A stretch of DNA of 64,000 nt from an uncultured Eubacteriales bacterium (lineage in GTDB: Bacteria > Bacillota > Clostridia > Christensenellales > Aristaeellaceae): the NCBI GenBank assembly GCA_902801165.1, contig CADCHI010000004.1:1-64000 (forward strand), read 5' to 3'. Under the pieces are notes generated by a model that was not told where the DNA came from, ran no database searches, and worked only from the letters and a program-made list of their open reading frames with translations. Below, piece after piece: positions 27,137 to 35,758 of this stretch (the first letter of the stretch is position 1; every line of letters starts with the position of its first letter). A program made the position numbers and the translations under genes.

Positions 27137-28672
27137 ATGAGCAAGAAATACCTGATCGGTTTGGACGTGGGCACCTCCGGCGCGAAGTGCATCATTACGG
27201 ACAGCGAAGGCACCGTGGTCGCCTCCTCCACCCAGGAATATCCGCTCTACACCCCCAAGCCGGGCTGGGCGGAGCAGGACCCCAAGGACTGGTGGGACGC
27301 CGTCGTGCGCGGCCTGAAGGTCATCCTGGAGAAGTCCAAGGTCGATCCCGCGGACATCGCCGGCCTCAGCTATTCCGGCCAGATGCACGGCCTGGTGGCC
27401 CTGGATGAGAACTGCGAGGTCATCCGGCCCTCCATCCTGTGGTGCGACCAGCGCACCCAGGCCCAGTGCGACTGGATCACCGAGCGCGCGGGCGGCCTGG
27501 AGAAGCTGCTCACCTACACCAACAACCGCATGCTCACCGGCTACACCGGCGGCAAGATCCTGTGGCTGCGGGACGAGGAGCCGGAGAACTTCAAGCGCAT
27601 GAAGCTGTTCGTGTGCCCGAAGGACTACATCCGCTTCAAGATGACCGGCAAGCTGGGCATGGACGTCTCCGAGGCCTCCGGCACCGGCTTCTTCGACACG
27701 AAGAACCGCTGCTGGTCCGACGCGCTGATCGAGATCGCCGGCCTGGACAAGGCCCTGTTCCCCGAGACCCACGAGTCCATTGAGCTGGCGGGCACCGTCA
27801 CGGCGGCCGCCGCGGCGGAGACCGGCCTGCCCGAGGGCCTGAACTGCTACTACGGCGGCGGCGACGCGGTCATCCAGACCACCGGCGCGGGCCTGGTGAA
27901 GCAGGGCATCCTGGGCGTGGTGATCGGCACCTCCGGCAACGTGTCCATGGCGCTGGATCACTTCGAGAACAACCCCAACGGCGACCTGCAGATGTTCTGC
28001 GGCAACGAGCCCGGCCTGTGGCTGGCCTTCGGCTGCACGCTGACCTCCGGTGGCGCGTACCGCTGGTACAAGGACGAGCTGTGCGGCGAGGAGTCCATGA
28101 AGGCCAAAGCCGAGGGCCGCAACGTGTTCGACGTGATGGGCGAGATCGCCGAGCAGTCCGTGCCCGGTGCCAATGGCGTGGTGTTCACCCCCTACCTGAC
28201 CGGCGAGCGCTGCCCCTATCCGGACCCCAACGCCCGCGCCAGCTTCTACGGCCTGACCCTGGGCACCAAGAAGGCGGACATCACCCGCTCCGTCATGGAG
28301 GGCGTCACCTATTCCCTGAAGCAGCTGGTGGACATCTTCGGTTCCTTCGCGCAGAATGAGAAGGTCTATGCCTCCGGCGGCGGCAGCGTCAGCGCGTTGT
28401 GGCGCCAGATGCAGGCCGACATCTTCGACCTGCCGGTGTACACCATGTCCGCCGCCAGCGAGGGCGGCGCCTATGGCGCCGTGATGGTCGCGGGCGTCGG
28501 CGCCGGCATCTGGAAGGACCTGGGCGAGGCCGTGAAGGTCATCAAGGCCGAGACCGAGACCCAGCCCAACCCCGCCAACCAGCCCGCCTACGAAAAGACC
28601 TTCAAGGTCTATGACATGCTGTATCACGCCCTGAAGCCGGTATACGACAAGTCCGCCGAGCTCGGCTACTAA
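27137..28672 (+). CDS. xylB: xylulokinase (FGGY family)
   Basis: Phosphorylates D-xylulose to xylulose-5-phosphate. 511 residues with both FGGY halves: LDVGTSGAKC (phosphate loop), SYSGQMHGLVALD (xylulokinase-type substrate motif), GTSGNVSMAL, the C-terminal GGGSVSALWRQMQADIF and a following adenosine motif. The MHGLV motif supports xylulokinase over other FGGY kinases. ATG 27137 follows AAGGAAG. It lies 67 bp after plsY and may share that transcript. Functionally it pairs with the D-lyxose isomerase near 53 kb. Confidence 0.88.
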   Translation: MSKKYLIGLDVGTSGAKCIITDSEGTVVASSTQEYPLYTPKPGWAEQDPKDWWDAVVRGLKVILEKSKVDPADIAGLSYSGQMHGLVALDENCEVIRPSILWCDQRTQAQCDWITERAGGLEKLLTYTNNRMLTGYTGGKILWLRDEEPENFKRMKLFVCPKDYIRFKMTGKLGMDVSEASGTGFFDTKNRCWSDALIEIAGLDKALFPETHESIELAGTVTAAAAAETGLPEGLNCYYGGGDAVIQTTGAGLVKQGILGVVIGTSGNVSMALDHFENNPNGDLQMFCGNEPGLWLAFGCTLTSGGAYRWYKDELCGEESMKAKAEGRNVFDVMGEIAEQSVPGANGVVFTPYLTGERCPYPDPNARASFYGLTLGTKKADITRSVMEGVTYSLKQLVDIFGSFAQNEKVYASGGGSVSALWRQMQADIFDLPVYTMSAASEGGAYGAVMVAGVGAGIWKDLGEAVKVIKAETETQPNPANQPAYEKTFKVYDMLYHALKPVYDKSAELGY

Positions 28673-28777
28673 GCCGGCAGGGCCGAAGGCCATTTGCTGC
28701 CGCGTTTCCAACAGCGAGGGGCTGTCTCAAAGCAGCGTATTGCGAAGGAATCATCTGGTGATGATTCAGAAAGCACC

Positions 28778-28880
28778 GTAGGGGCGCCATAATTGGCGCC
28801 CGCGGCGGAAGGTCCGCTCCCAGCGGAAGGTCCGCTCCCAGCGGAAGGTCCGCTCCCAGCGGCATTTCTGCCGTCCCTAC
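28778..28880. repeat. GTAGGGG...CCCTAC element with three 18-bp direct repeats
   Basis: Begins GTAGGGGCGCCA and ends GCCGTCCCTAC (inverted ends). Inside are three perfect tandem copies of an 18-bp unit at 28807-28824, 28825-28842 and 28843-28860, each carrying a GGTCCGCTCC core. A related element lies at 56226-56294. Confidence 0.8.
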
Positions 28881-28956
28881 GAATGGATTCTGCAATGCTG
28901 TTATTTGGGGCAGTCCCTCTGCGTTATCGGCCATTATCGCTTTGGAGGGTTACCCC

Positions 28957-29676
28957 ATGATCTGCTTTTTGACCAGCAGCCCCTTCCTGCCCGACGAGAA
29001 CGCCCTGAACCCGGCCAACGGGTTCGTAAAGGCGCTGCGGGCGAGCCTGCCCGAAGGTTCCCTTCGCGCCTTATTCGTGGCCTCGTCGCCGGACGAGGCG
29101 GAGACGAACGACTACTACGCCGGCCTGACCCGCATCGGCTTTGAGGCCTCCGGGTTCAGGTTCAGCGCCTTCGGGGTGCTGGACCGCCGGAACGCCGACC
29201 GCGCCGCGGAGGCGCTGGCCGATGCCGGACTGGTGATCCTCGCCGGGGGCCACGTGCCCACCCAGAACGCCTTTTTCGCGGACATCGACCTGAAAGCCCT
29301 CCTGGCCGGGTATAGCGGCGTCGTCATTGGCATCAGCGCGGGCACGATGAACGCCGCCGAAACGGTATACGCCCAGCCGGAGCTGGATGGCGAAGCCGTC
29401 TCGCCGGATTACCGGCGCTTCCTGCCGGGGCTGGGCCTGACCCGGTCCATGGTCATCCCCCACTTCGACGGCAACCTGTTCGCGGAGCTGGACGGCCTGC
29501 GCATCTACGGCGACGTCACCTTCCCGGACAGCCGGGGCCGCCGCTTCTACCTGCTGCCCGACGGCAGCTACATACAGCTCAAGGACGGACAGGAAGAACT
29601 GTTCGGCGAGGCTTACGTCATCGAGGACGGCACGCTGCGCCCCCTCTGCAATGAGGGAGACAGCGTCAAGCTGTAA
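28957..29676 (+). CDS. S51 peptidase-like / class I glutamine amidotransferase-like protein
   Basis: A 239-residue cytoplasmic protein of the dipeptidase E/cyanophycinase superfamily. The nucleophile elbow is VIGISAGTMN (Ser), after LVILAGGHVPTQNAF. VIPHFDGNL gives a His and LLPDGSYIQL the strand seen in family members. The physiological peptide is unknown. ATG 28957 has GGAGGG 7 nt upstream; the in-frame TTG at 28942 overlaps that site and is rejected. Probably last in the plus-strand run. Confidence 0.8.
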   Translation: MICFLTSSPFLPDENALNPANGFVKALRASLPEGSLRALFVASSPDEAETNDYYAGLTRIGFEASGFRFSAFGVLDRRNADRAAEALADAGLVILAGGHVPTQNAFFADIDLKALLAGYSGVVIGISAGTMNAAETVYAQPELDGEAVSPDYRRFLPGLGLTRSMVIPHFDGNLFAELDGLRIYGDVTFPDSRGRRFYLLPDGSYIQLKDGQEELFGEAYVIEDGTLRPLCNEGDSVKL

Positions 29677-29691
29677 TCCCAAAATTATGCC

Positions 29692-29728
29692 AGCCCGGAA
29701 TCACAGAGCGGATTCCAGGCCGTTTTTT
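29692..29728 (+). terminator. terminator after the S51-like gene
   Basis: GGAATC (29697-29702) pairs with GATTCC (29711-29716), with outer GCC/GGC pairs, followed by a run of six T (29723-29728). Confidence 0.65.
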
Positions 29729-29754
29729 CTATTCACAGAAGCGTAAAGAACCCT

Positions 29755-30057
29755 TTATCTTTTGTCCGAATATGCGTCCAATACCGCCTGTATATCGCGG
29801 TAAACCGGGCATCTTTCCCGGTCGCACGCTTGTTTGCGGCCATAGACGATGTAGACCATGCTCGCGTCCATGCAGCTGCATATGCGTGCCACCGTCTCAA
29901 TCGAGGGAATCTTGAGCGCCCTTTCGATGTGACCAACAAAGGAAATGGAAATCTCCGCGGCTTCCGCGAGCATGCCCTGGGCCATGCCGAGTTCACGCCG
30001 CCTGTTCCTGATCCGCTCCCCCATCTCATCGTACCGCACGTCTCCCATACCGCTCAA
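29755..30057 (-). CDS. XRE-family transcriptional regulator
   Basis: A 100-residue Cro/CI-type helix-turn-helix protein. The HTH covers about residues 14-68: GERIRNRRRELGM, AEAAEISISFVGHIER, PSIETVARIC. The C-terminal 30 residues are Cys-containing (CSCMDAS...CDRERCPVY) and of unknown role. Starts TTG 30057 and ATG 30048 are both possible; GAGGCG 6 nt before the TTG favours it. Divergent from a second small XRE gene across 129 bp of DNA with operator-like repeats. Confidence 0.82.
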   Translation of the reverse strand: MSGMGDVRYDEMGERIRNRRRELGMAQGMLAEAAEISISFVGHIERALKIPSIETVARICSCMDASMVYIVYGRKQACDRERCPVYRDIQAVLDAYSDKR

Positions 30058-30104
30058 TCCATTCGCCTCTTTACAATACAGTACTTATAAGTTCTATATC
30101 GATC

Positions 30105-30134
30105 ATCATAGCACTTTCTGTGCAATAATGTCAA
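30105..30134 (-). promoter_or_regulatory. promoter of the minus-strand XRE gene
   Basis: Perfect TTGACA (30134-30129), 18-bp spacer, TATGAT (30110-30105). Confidence 0.6.
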
Positions 30135-30157
30135 TAGTACTTTTTCGTTCATTGACA
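30129..30157. promoter_or_regulatory. operator-like inverted repeat between the two XRE genes
   Basis: TGTCAAT and ATTGACA form a perfect 7-bp inverted repeat 15 bp apart; the left half is the -35 of the minus promoter. Two AGTACT sites (near 30080 and 30136) lie nearby. Binding by either regulator is inference. Confidence 0.4.
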
Positions 30158-30186
30158 CAGGCTGTACGGAAGGACGGTGATCGCGC

Positions 30187-30390
30187 GTGTACTTTCGCAG
30201 GCTACGGGACATGCGCGAGGACGCCGACCTGAAACAGACGGACATTGCAAAATACCTCGGCATCCAGCAGACTGTCTATTCCCGATACGAGCGCGGCTTT
30301 CAAACCATCCCGCTGGAGCACTTGATCCGGCTTGCAGATTACTATCGGGTTTCCCTGGATTACCTGGTCGGCAGAACCGACAAGAGATAA
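30187..30390 (+). CDS. small XRE-family HTH protein
   Basis: 67 residues, almost entirely one HTH_3 domain: RDMREDADLKQTDIAKYLGI, QQTVYSRYERG, then IPLEHLIRLADYYRVSLDYLVGRTD, typical of the many small Clostridial XRE repressors. GTG start at 30187, with AAGGA and GGTGA in the preceding 20 nt. Target genes unknown; the divergent XRE gene is the obvious candidate. Confidence 0.82.
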   Translation: MYFRRLRDMREDADLKQTDIAKYLGIQQTVYSRYERGFQTIPLEHLIRLADYYRVSLDYLVGRTDKR

Positions 30391-30448
30391 TGATGCCGAT
30401 ACGTTTCCTTGAAACCGGCCGACCCGGAAAACGTCCCGCTTCCCCAAT

Positions 30449-30487
30449 CAAAAACCGCCCCCGCTTCCGAATCCGGATGCGGGGGCG
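30449..30487 (-). terminator. terminator of pyrR-uraA
   Basis: A 9-bp GC stem (30456-30464 with 30479-30487), followed on the minus strand by GTTTTTGATT. Confidence 0.75.
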
Positions 30488-30496
30488 TCACTATTT

Positions 30497-30514
30497 GACT
30501 ATTGCCTGTTGCCT
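30497..30514. repeat. short TTGCCTR heptamer run at the uraA stop
   Basis: GACTATTGCCTGTTGCCT: two and a half 7-bp units ending 3 bp from the uraA stop codon. Confidence 0.6.
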
Positions 30515-30517
30515 AAC

Positions 30518-31873
30518 TTACTTCTTCTTGCCGGTGCCGGCGCGGTCGATGCCCTGCTGGAAGTTGACGGAGGTGTCACCCAGCTGGTTGGTGCCGAACT
30601 CGTAGTCGTTGCCGGGCAGCACGGCGTTGAGCAGGATGCCCACCAGAGCGCCCACAGCGAGGCCGGACAGGCTGACGGGGCCCAGCACGATGGCGCCCGC
30701 GTTGGAGAAGTTGATGCCCAGGCTCAGGCCCATGATCAGGGCCGCGATGATGATGTTGCGGCTCTTGGTGAAGTCCACCTGGTTCTCAACGACGTTGCGC
30801 ACGCCGACGGCGGAGATCATGCCGTACAGGATCAGGCTGACGCCGCCGATGGTGGCGGCGGGCATGGCGGAGACCAGCGCCGCGAACTTCGGGCAGAAGG
30901 AGAACAGGATCGCCAGGCCGGCGGCGATGCGGATGACGGCGGGGTCATAGACCTTGGTCAGCGCCAGCACGCCGGTGTTCTCGCCGTAGGTGGTGTTGGC
31001 CGGGGCGCCGAACAGCGCCGCCAGCGCGGTGGCCATGCCGTCGCCCAGCAGGGTGCGGTGCAGGCCGGGCTCGGCCACGAAGTTCTTGCCCACGGTGGAG
31101 GAGATGGCGCACACGTCGCCGATGTGCTCGATCATGGTGGCGATGGCGATGGGCACCATGATGACGATGGCGCTCACCAGCTTGCCGCCGTCGCAGCCCT
31201 TGACCAGGCTGAACACGGTGTTTTCAAACTGAACGGGGAAGCCGACCCAGCTGGCGGAGGCCACGCCGGAGAAGTCCACCTTGCCGAAGATGGCGGCCAC
31301 GATGTAGCTGCCCACGACGCCCAGCAGGATGGGGATGATTTTGATCATGCCCTTGCCCCAGATGTTGCACACCACGACGATCGCGATGGCCAGGATGGCG
31401 ATCCACCAGTTGGTCTCGCAGTTGTTGATGGCGGAGTTGGCCAGGCACAGGCCGATGCAGATGATGACCGGACCGGTGACGATGGGCGGGAAGAAGCGCA
31501 TGACCCGGGCCGCGCCGAAGGACTTGAACAGCGCGGAGAGGATGGCGTACATGATGCCCGCGCAGGCCACGCCGACGCCGGCATAGGGGATCCAGTTGAG
31601 GGCTTCGGTGTTGTTGAACAGCGCCGCCACGCTGGCATAGCCGCCCAGGAACGCGAAGGAGCTGCCCAGGAACGCGGGCACCTCACCCTTGGTCAGGAAG
31701 TGGAACAGCAGCGTGCCGAGGCCCGCAAACAGCAGCGTAGTGGCAACGGGCAGGCCGGTCAGCACCGGCACCAGCACGGTCGCGCCAAACATGGCGAACA
31801 TGTGCTGGAAGCCCAGCAGCAGCATCTTGGGCATGCCCAGAGACCTCGCGTCACGAATACCCTGTTCAGACAT
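30518..31873 (-). CDS. uraA: uracil permease (NCS2 family)
   Basis: A 451-residue nucleobase:proton symporter-type protein with about 12-14 hydrophobic segments. MLLLGFQHMFAMFGATVLVP is the usual N-terminal NCS2 segment. The substrate region IATMIEHIGDVCAIS and the following GDGMATALAALFGAPANTTYGEN segment match UraA/PyrP. ATG 31873 (MSEQGIRDA) follows AGGTGG at 11 nt; the frame is open upstream. It lies downstream of pyrR with only the repeat element between, the classic pyrR-pyrP order, so the PyrR attenuator at 32.8 kb should control it. Confidence 0.92.
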   Translation of the reverse strand: MSEQGIRDARSLGMPKMLLLGFQHMFAMFGATVLVPVLTGLPVATTLLFAGLGTLLFHFLTKGEVPAFLGSSFAFLGGYASVAALFNNTEALNWIPYAGVGVACAGIMYAILSALFKSFGAARVMRFFPPIVTGPVIICIGLCLANSAINNCETNWWIAILAIAIVVVCNIWGKGMIKIIPILLGVVGSYIVAAIFGKVDFSGVASASWVGFPVQFENTVFSLVKGCDGGKLVSAIVIMVPIAIATMIEHIGDVCAISSTVGKNFVAEPGLHRTLLGDGMATALAALFGAPANTTYGENTGVLALTKVYDPAVIRIAAGLAILFSFCPKFAALVSAMPAATIGGVSLILYGMISAVGVRNVVENQVDFTKSRNIIIAALIMGLSLGINFSNAGAIVLGPVSLSGLAVGALVGILLNAVLPGNDYEFGTNQLGDTSVNFQQGIDRAGTGKKK

Positions 31874-31992
31874 AGATATCCATCCACCTTTCTTTTGTCG
31901 CGCCGTTTGGCGCTTCGGCAGCAGAGCCGCCTGTATGATCACGGCGCCCGATGGGGCCCGGAATCAACGCATGTAGGTATGGTTGGAGGTAA

Positions 31993-32176
31993 ATTGGAAT
32001 CTCTCGAATTAGGAGTGAGGAATTAGGAATTAGAAATTCATGAGGAAATCCTGACGGATTTCTTTGAATCATCATTGCGTACCAGCGAAGAAGCGCTGAT
32101 CATTTGGTATTATCGGAACAAATCCCGAAGGGATTTGCGCCGCCATTCTCAATTCTCCATTCTCAATTCTCAATTG
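31993..32176. repeat. composite repeat element, copy B (reverse orientation)
   Basis: AGGAATT-type heptamers at 32009-32036 and CAATTCT-type heptamers at 32145-32176 flank a core. Read on the minus strand, the core matches copy C (61022-61180) closely: a GCAAATCC/GGGATTTG hairpin, GATAATACC, a TCAGCG..TTCTTCG block, ATTCAAAGAAATCCG and AGGATTTC. Confidence 0.85.
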
Positions 32177-32207
32177 GATACAGCCCGGCAGCGCGGTAGC
32201 GGCATTC

Positions 32208-32241
32208 TGACTGCTGCCTGTTGCCTGATGCCTGTTGACTC
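32208..32241. repeat. TGTTGCC-type heptamer array at the pyrR stop
   Basis: TGACTGC, TGCCTGT, TGCCTGA, TGCCTGT, TGACTC in series, ending 4 bp from the pyrR stop codon. Confidence 0.75.
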
Positions 32242-32245
32242 AACA

Positions 32246-34124
<1,879 letters not shown>

Positions 34125-34158
34125 TCGCGTTTCCTCCTTCGCATTCCCGGAGCGCTGC

Positions 34159-34815
34159 TTAAAACTGCTCCTCGGCGCCCTTCAGCGCCTCGATGAAGGA
34201 CTGGGCGTCCTCCGCGCCGTACAGCGCGCTGCCGGCCACCAGCATGTCCGCGCCAGCCTCCACCAGCCGGGGCGCGGTGGCCAGGTTCACGCCGCCGTCC
34301 ACCTCGACGATGGCGTCGCAGCCCGCCTCCCACAGCATGCTGCGCACCTCCCCCACCTTGCGGATGCAGGCGGGGATCAGCCGCTGCCCGCCGTAGCCGG
34401 GGTTGACGGTCATCACCAGGGCGAGGTCGAAGTCGCCCATCACATAGCGCAGGCAGTCCGGCGAGGTGGCCGGGTTCAGCGCCACGCCCGCCAGGCAGCC
34501 CGCCGCGCGGATCTGCTGCAGGCAGCGGTGCAGGTGCGTCGCCGCCTCGGCGTGCACGGTGATGATCTCCGCCCCCGCCTTGGCGAAGGCATCGATGTAC
34601 TTCTCCGGGTTCACGATCATCAGGTGGGCGTCGACGGGCAGCCCGCAGGCCGCCGCCTGGCGCAGAAGCTCCGGTCCAAAGCTGATGTTCGGCACGAAGC
34701 TGCCGTCCATCACGTCAAAGTGCAGGTAGTCGGCGCCGGCCTCTGCCACCCGCCGAATCTCCTCTCCCAGCCGCATGTAGTCCGCGGCCAGCAGCGAAGG
34801 CGCGACCTTAATCAT
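34159..34815 (-). CDS. rpe: ribulose-phosphate 3-epimerase
   Basis: Interconverts ribulose-5-P and xylulose-5-P in the pentose phosphate pathway. 218-residue TIM barrel: APSLLAADYMRLGEEI, HFDVMDGSFVPNISFGP (metal-binding His/Asp), DAHLMI, VNPGYGGQ and VEVDGGVN. GGAGG lies 7 nt before the ATG. The start overlaps the rsgA end by 8 bp, the usual Firmicutes rsgA-rpe pair. It could also serve the xylulose-5-P made by XylB. Confidence 0.96.
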   Translation of the reverse strand: MIKVAPSLLAADYMRLGEEIRRVAEAGADYLHFDVMDGSFVPNISFGPELLRQAAACGLPVDAHLMIVNPEKYIDAFAKAGAEIITVHAEAATHLHRCLQQIRAAGCLAGVALNPATSPDCLRYVMGDFDLALVMTVNPGYGGQRLIPACIRKVGEVRSMLWEAGCDAIVEVDGGVNLATAPRLVEAGADMLVAGSALYGAEDAQSFIEALKGAEEQF

Positions 34816-35686
34816 AGCGATCCCTCCACCTCTGTCTCATTTCCTCCAGTAGTTCCATGTAGCGCCCGTGGCGCTCGTCGTCGATTTCCCCCGCCGCCAC
34901 GGCGTCCCGCACCGCGCACCGGGGCTCCGAGGCGTGGTAGCAGGGCTGGAAGTAGCACTGCCCCTCATACCGGGCGAACTCCGGCCAGCAGTCCTTCAGC
35001 TCCACCGGGTCGAACAGCTCCGTCTCCAGCAGGCTGAACCCCGGCGTGTCCAGCACCATGCCGCCCCCCTCCACGGGGATCAGCTGGCAGTGCCGGGTGG
35101 TGTTCTTGCCCCGCTCGATCTTCCGGGACAGGTCCCCGGTCTCCAGCTCCAGGCCGTACAGCGCGTTGATCATCGTGGACTTGCCCGCGCCGGACTGGCC
35201 CGCCAGGGCGTGCACCTTTCCCCACAGCCGCCGCCTGAGTTCATCCAGGCCCGCGCCGGTCCCGGCGGACACCCGCAGCGGCGAGACCTCCGCGCCCCGG
35301 TACTGCCGGGCGATGGCCTCCGCCCGGGCGGGGTCCAGGTCGCACTTGTTGATCACCAGCTGCACGTCGATGCCGGCGCGGCGGGCGTTCAGCATCAGCC
35401 GGTCGGCCATCAGCAGGTCCGGGTCCGGCGTCGCCGCCGCCACCACGATCACGATCACATCGATGTTCGCCACCGGCGGGCGCACCAGCTCGTTGCGCCG
35501 GGGCAGCACCCGCAGGATCCAGCCGTGCTCCTCGCCCTCCCCGGGGCTGAGCTCCACCCGGTCGCCCACCTTGGGTTTCGTGCGCTCCCGGCGCAGCTTT
35601 CCCTGGGCCCGCAGCGTGTACTCCGCGCCGCCGTCGTCCCGGGCGGTGTAGAAACCGCCGATGCCCTGCAATATGACGCCCTGCAT
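34808..35686 (-). CDS. rsgA: ribosome small-subunit GTPase RsgA
   Basis: A circularly permuted GTPase that checks 30S maturation. 292 residues: N-terminal OB fold, then G motifs in permuted order NKCD (G4), GQSGAGKSTMINAL (G1) and DTPGF (G3), followed by a zinc knuckle CX4CXHX5C (CYFQPCYHASEPRC). ATG 35686 has GGAGG 5 nt upstream; an ATG four codons earlier overlaps that site. Confidence 0.95.
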   Translation of the reverse strand: MQGVILQGIGGFYTARDDGGAEYTLRAQGKLRRERTKPKVGDRVELSPGEGEEHGWILRVLPRRNELVRPPVANIDVIVIVVAAATPDPDLLMADRLMLNARRAGIDVQLVINKCDLDPARAEAIARQYRGAEVSPLRVSAGTGAGLDELRRRLWGKVHALAGQSGAGKSTMINALYGLELETGDLSRKIERGKNTTRHCQLIPVEGGGMVLDTPGFSLLETELFDPVELKDCWPEFARYEGQCYFQPCYHASEPRCAVRDAVAAGEIDDERHGRYMELLEEMRQRWRDRYD

Positions 35687-35703
35687 GCCTGCCTCCATCC
35701 AAA

Positions 35704-35746
35704 CAAAATCCCCGCCGCGCCGGAGGCGCTTCGCCTCCGGCGCGGC
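35704..35746 (-). terminator. terminator between the solute-binding fusion gene and rsgA
   Basis: A perfect 15-bp GC-rich stem (35714-35728 with 35732-35746, 3-nt loop), then ATTTTGTTT on the minus strand. It may limit read-through from the prkC side into rsgA-rpe. Confidence 0.6.
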
Positions 35747-35758
35747 GCGACGAAAGGA

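Noticed and set aside
28807..28860. CRISPR-like direct repeats
   Set aside because: Three 18-bp units are contiguous with no spacers.
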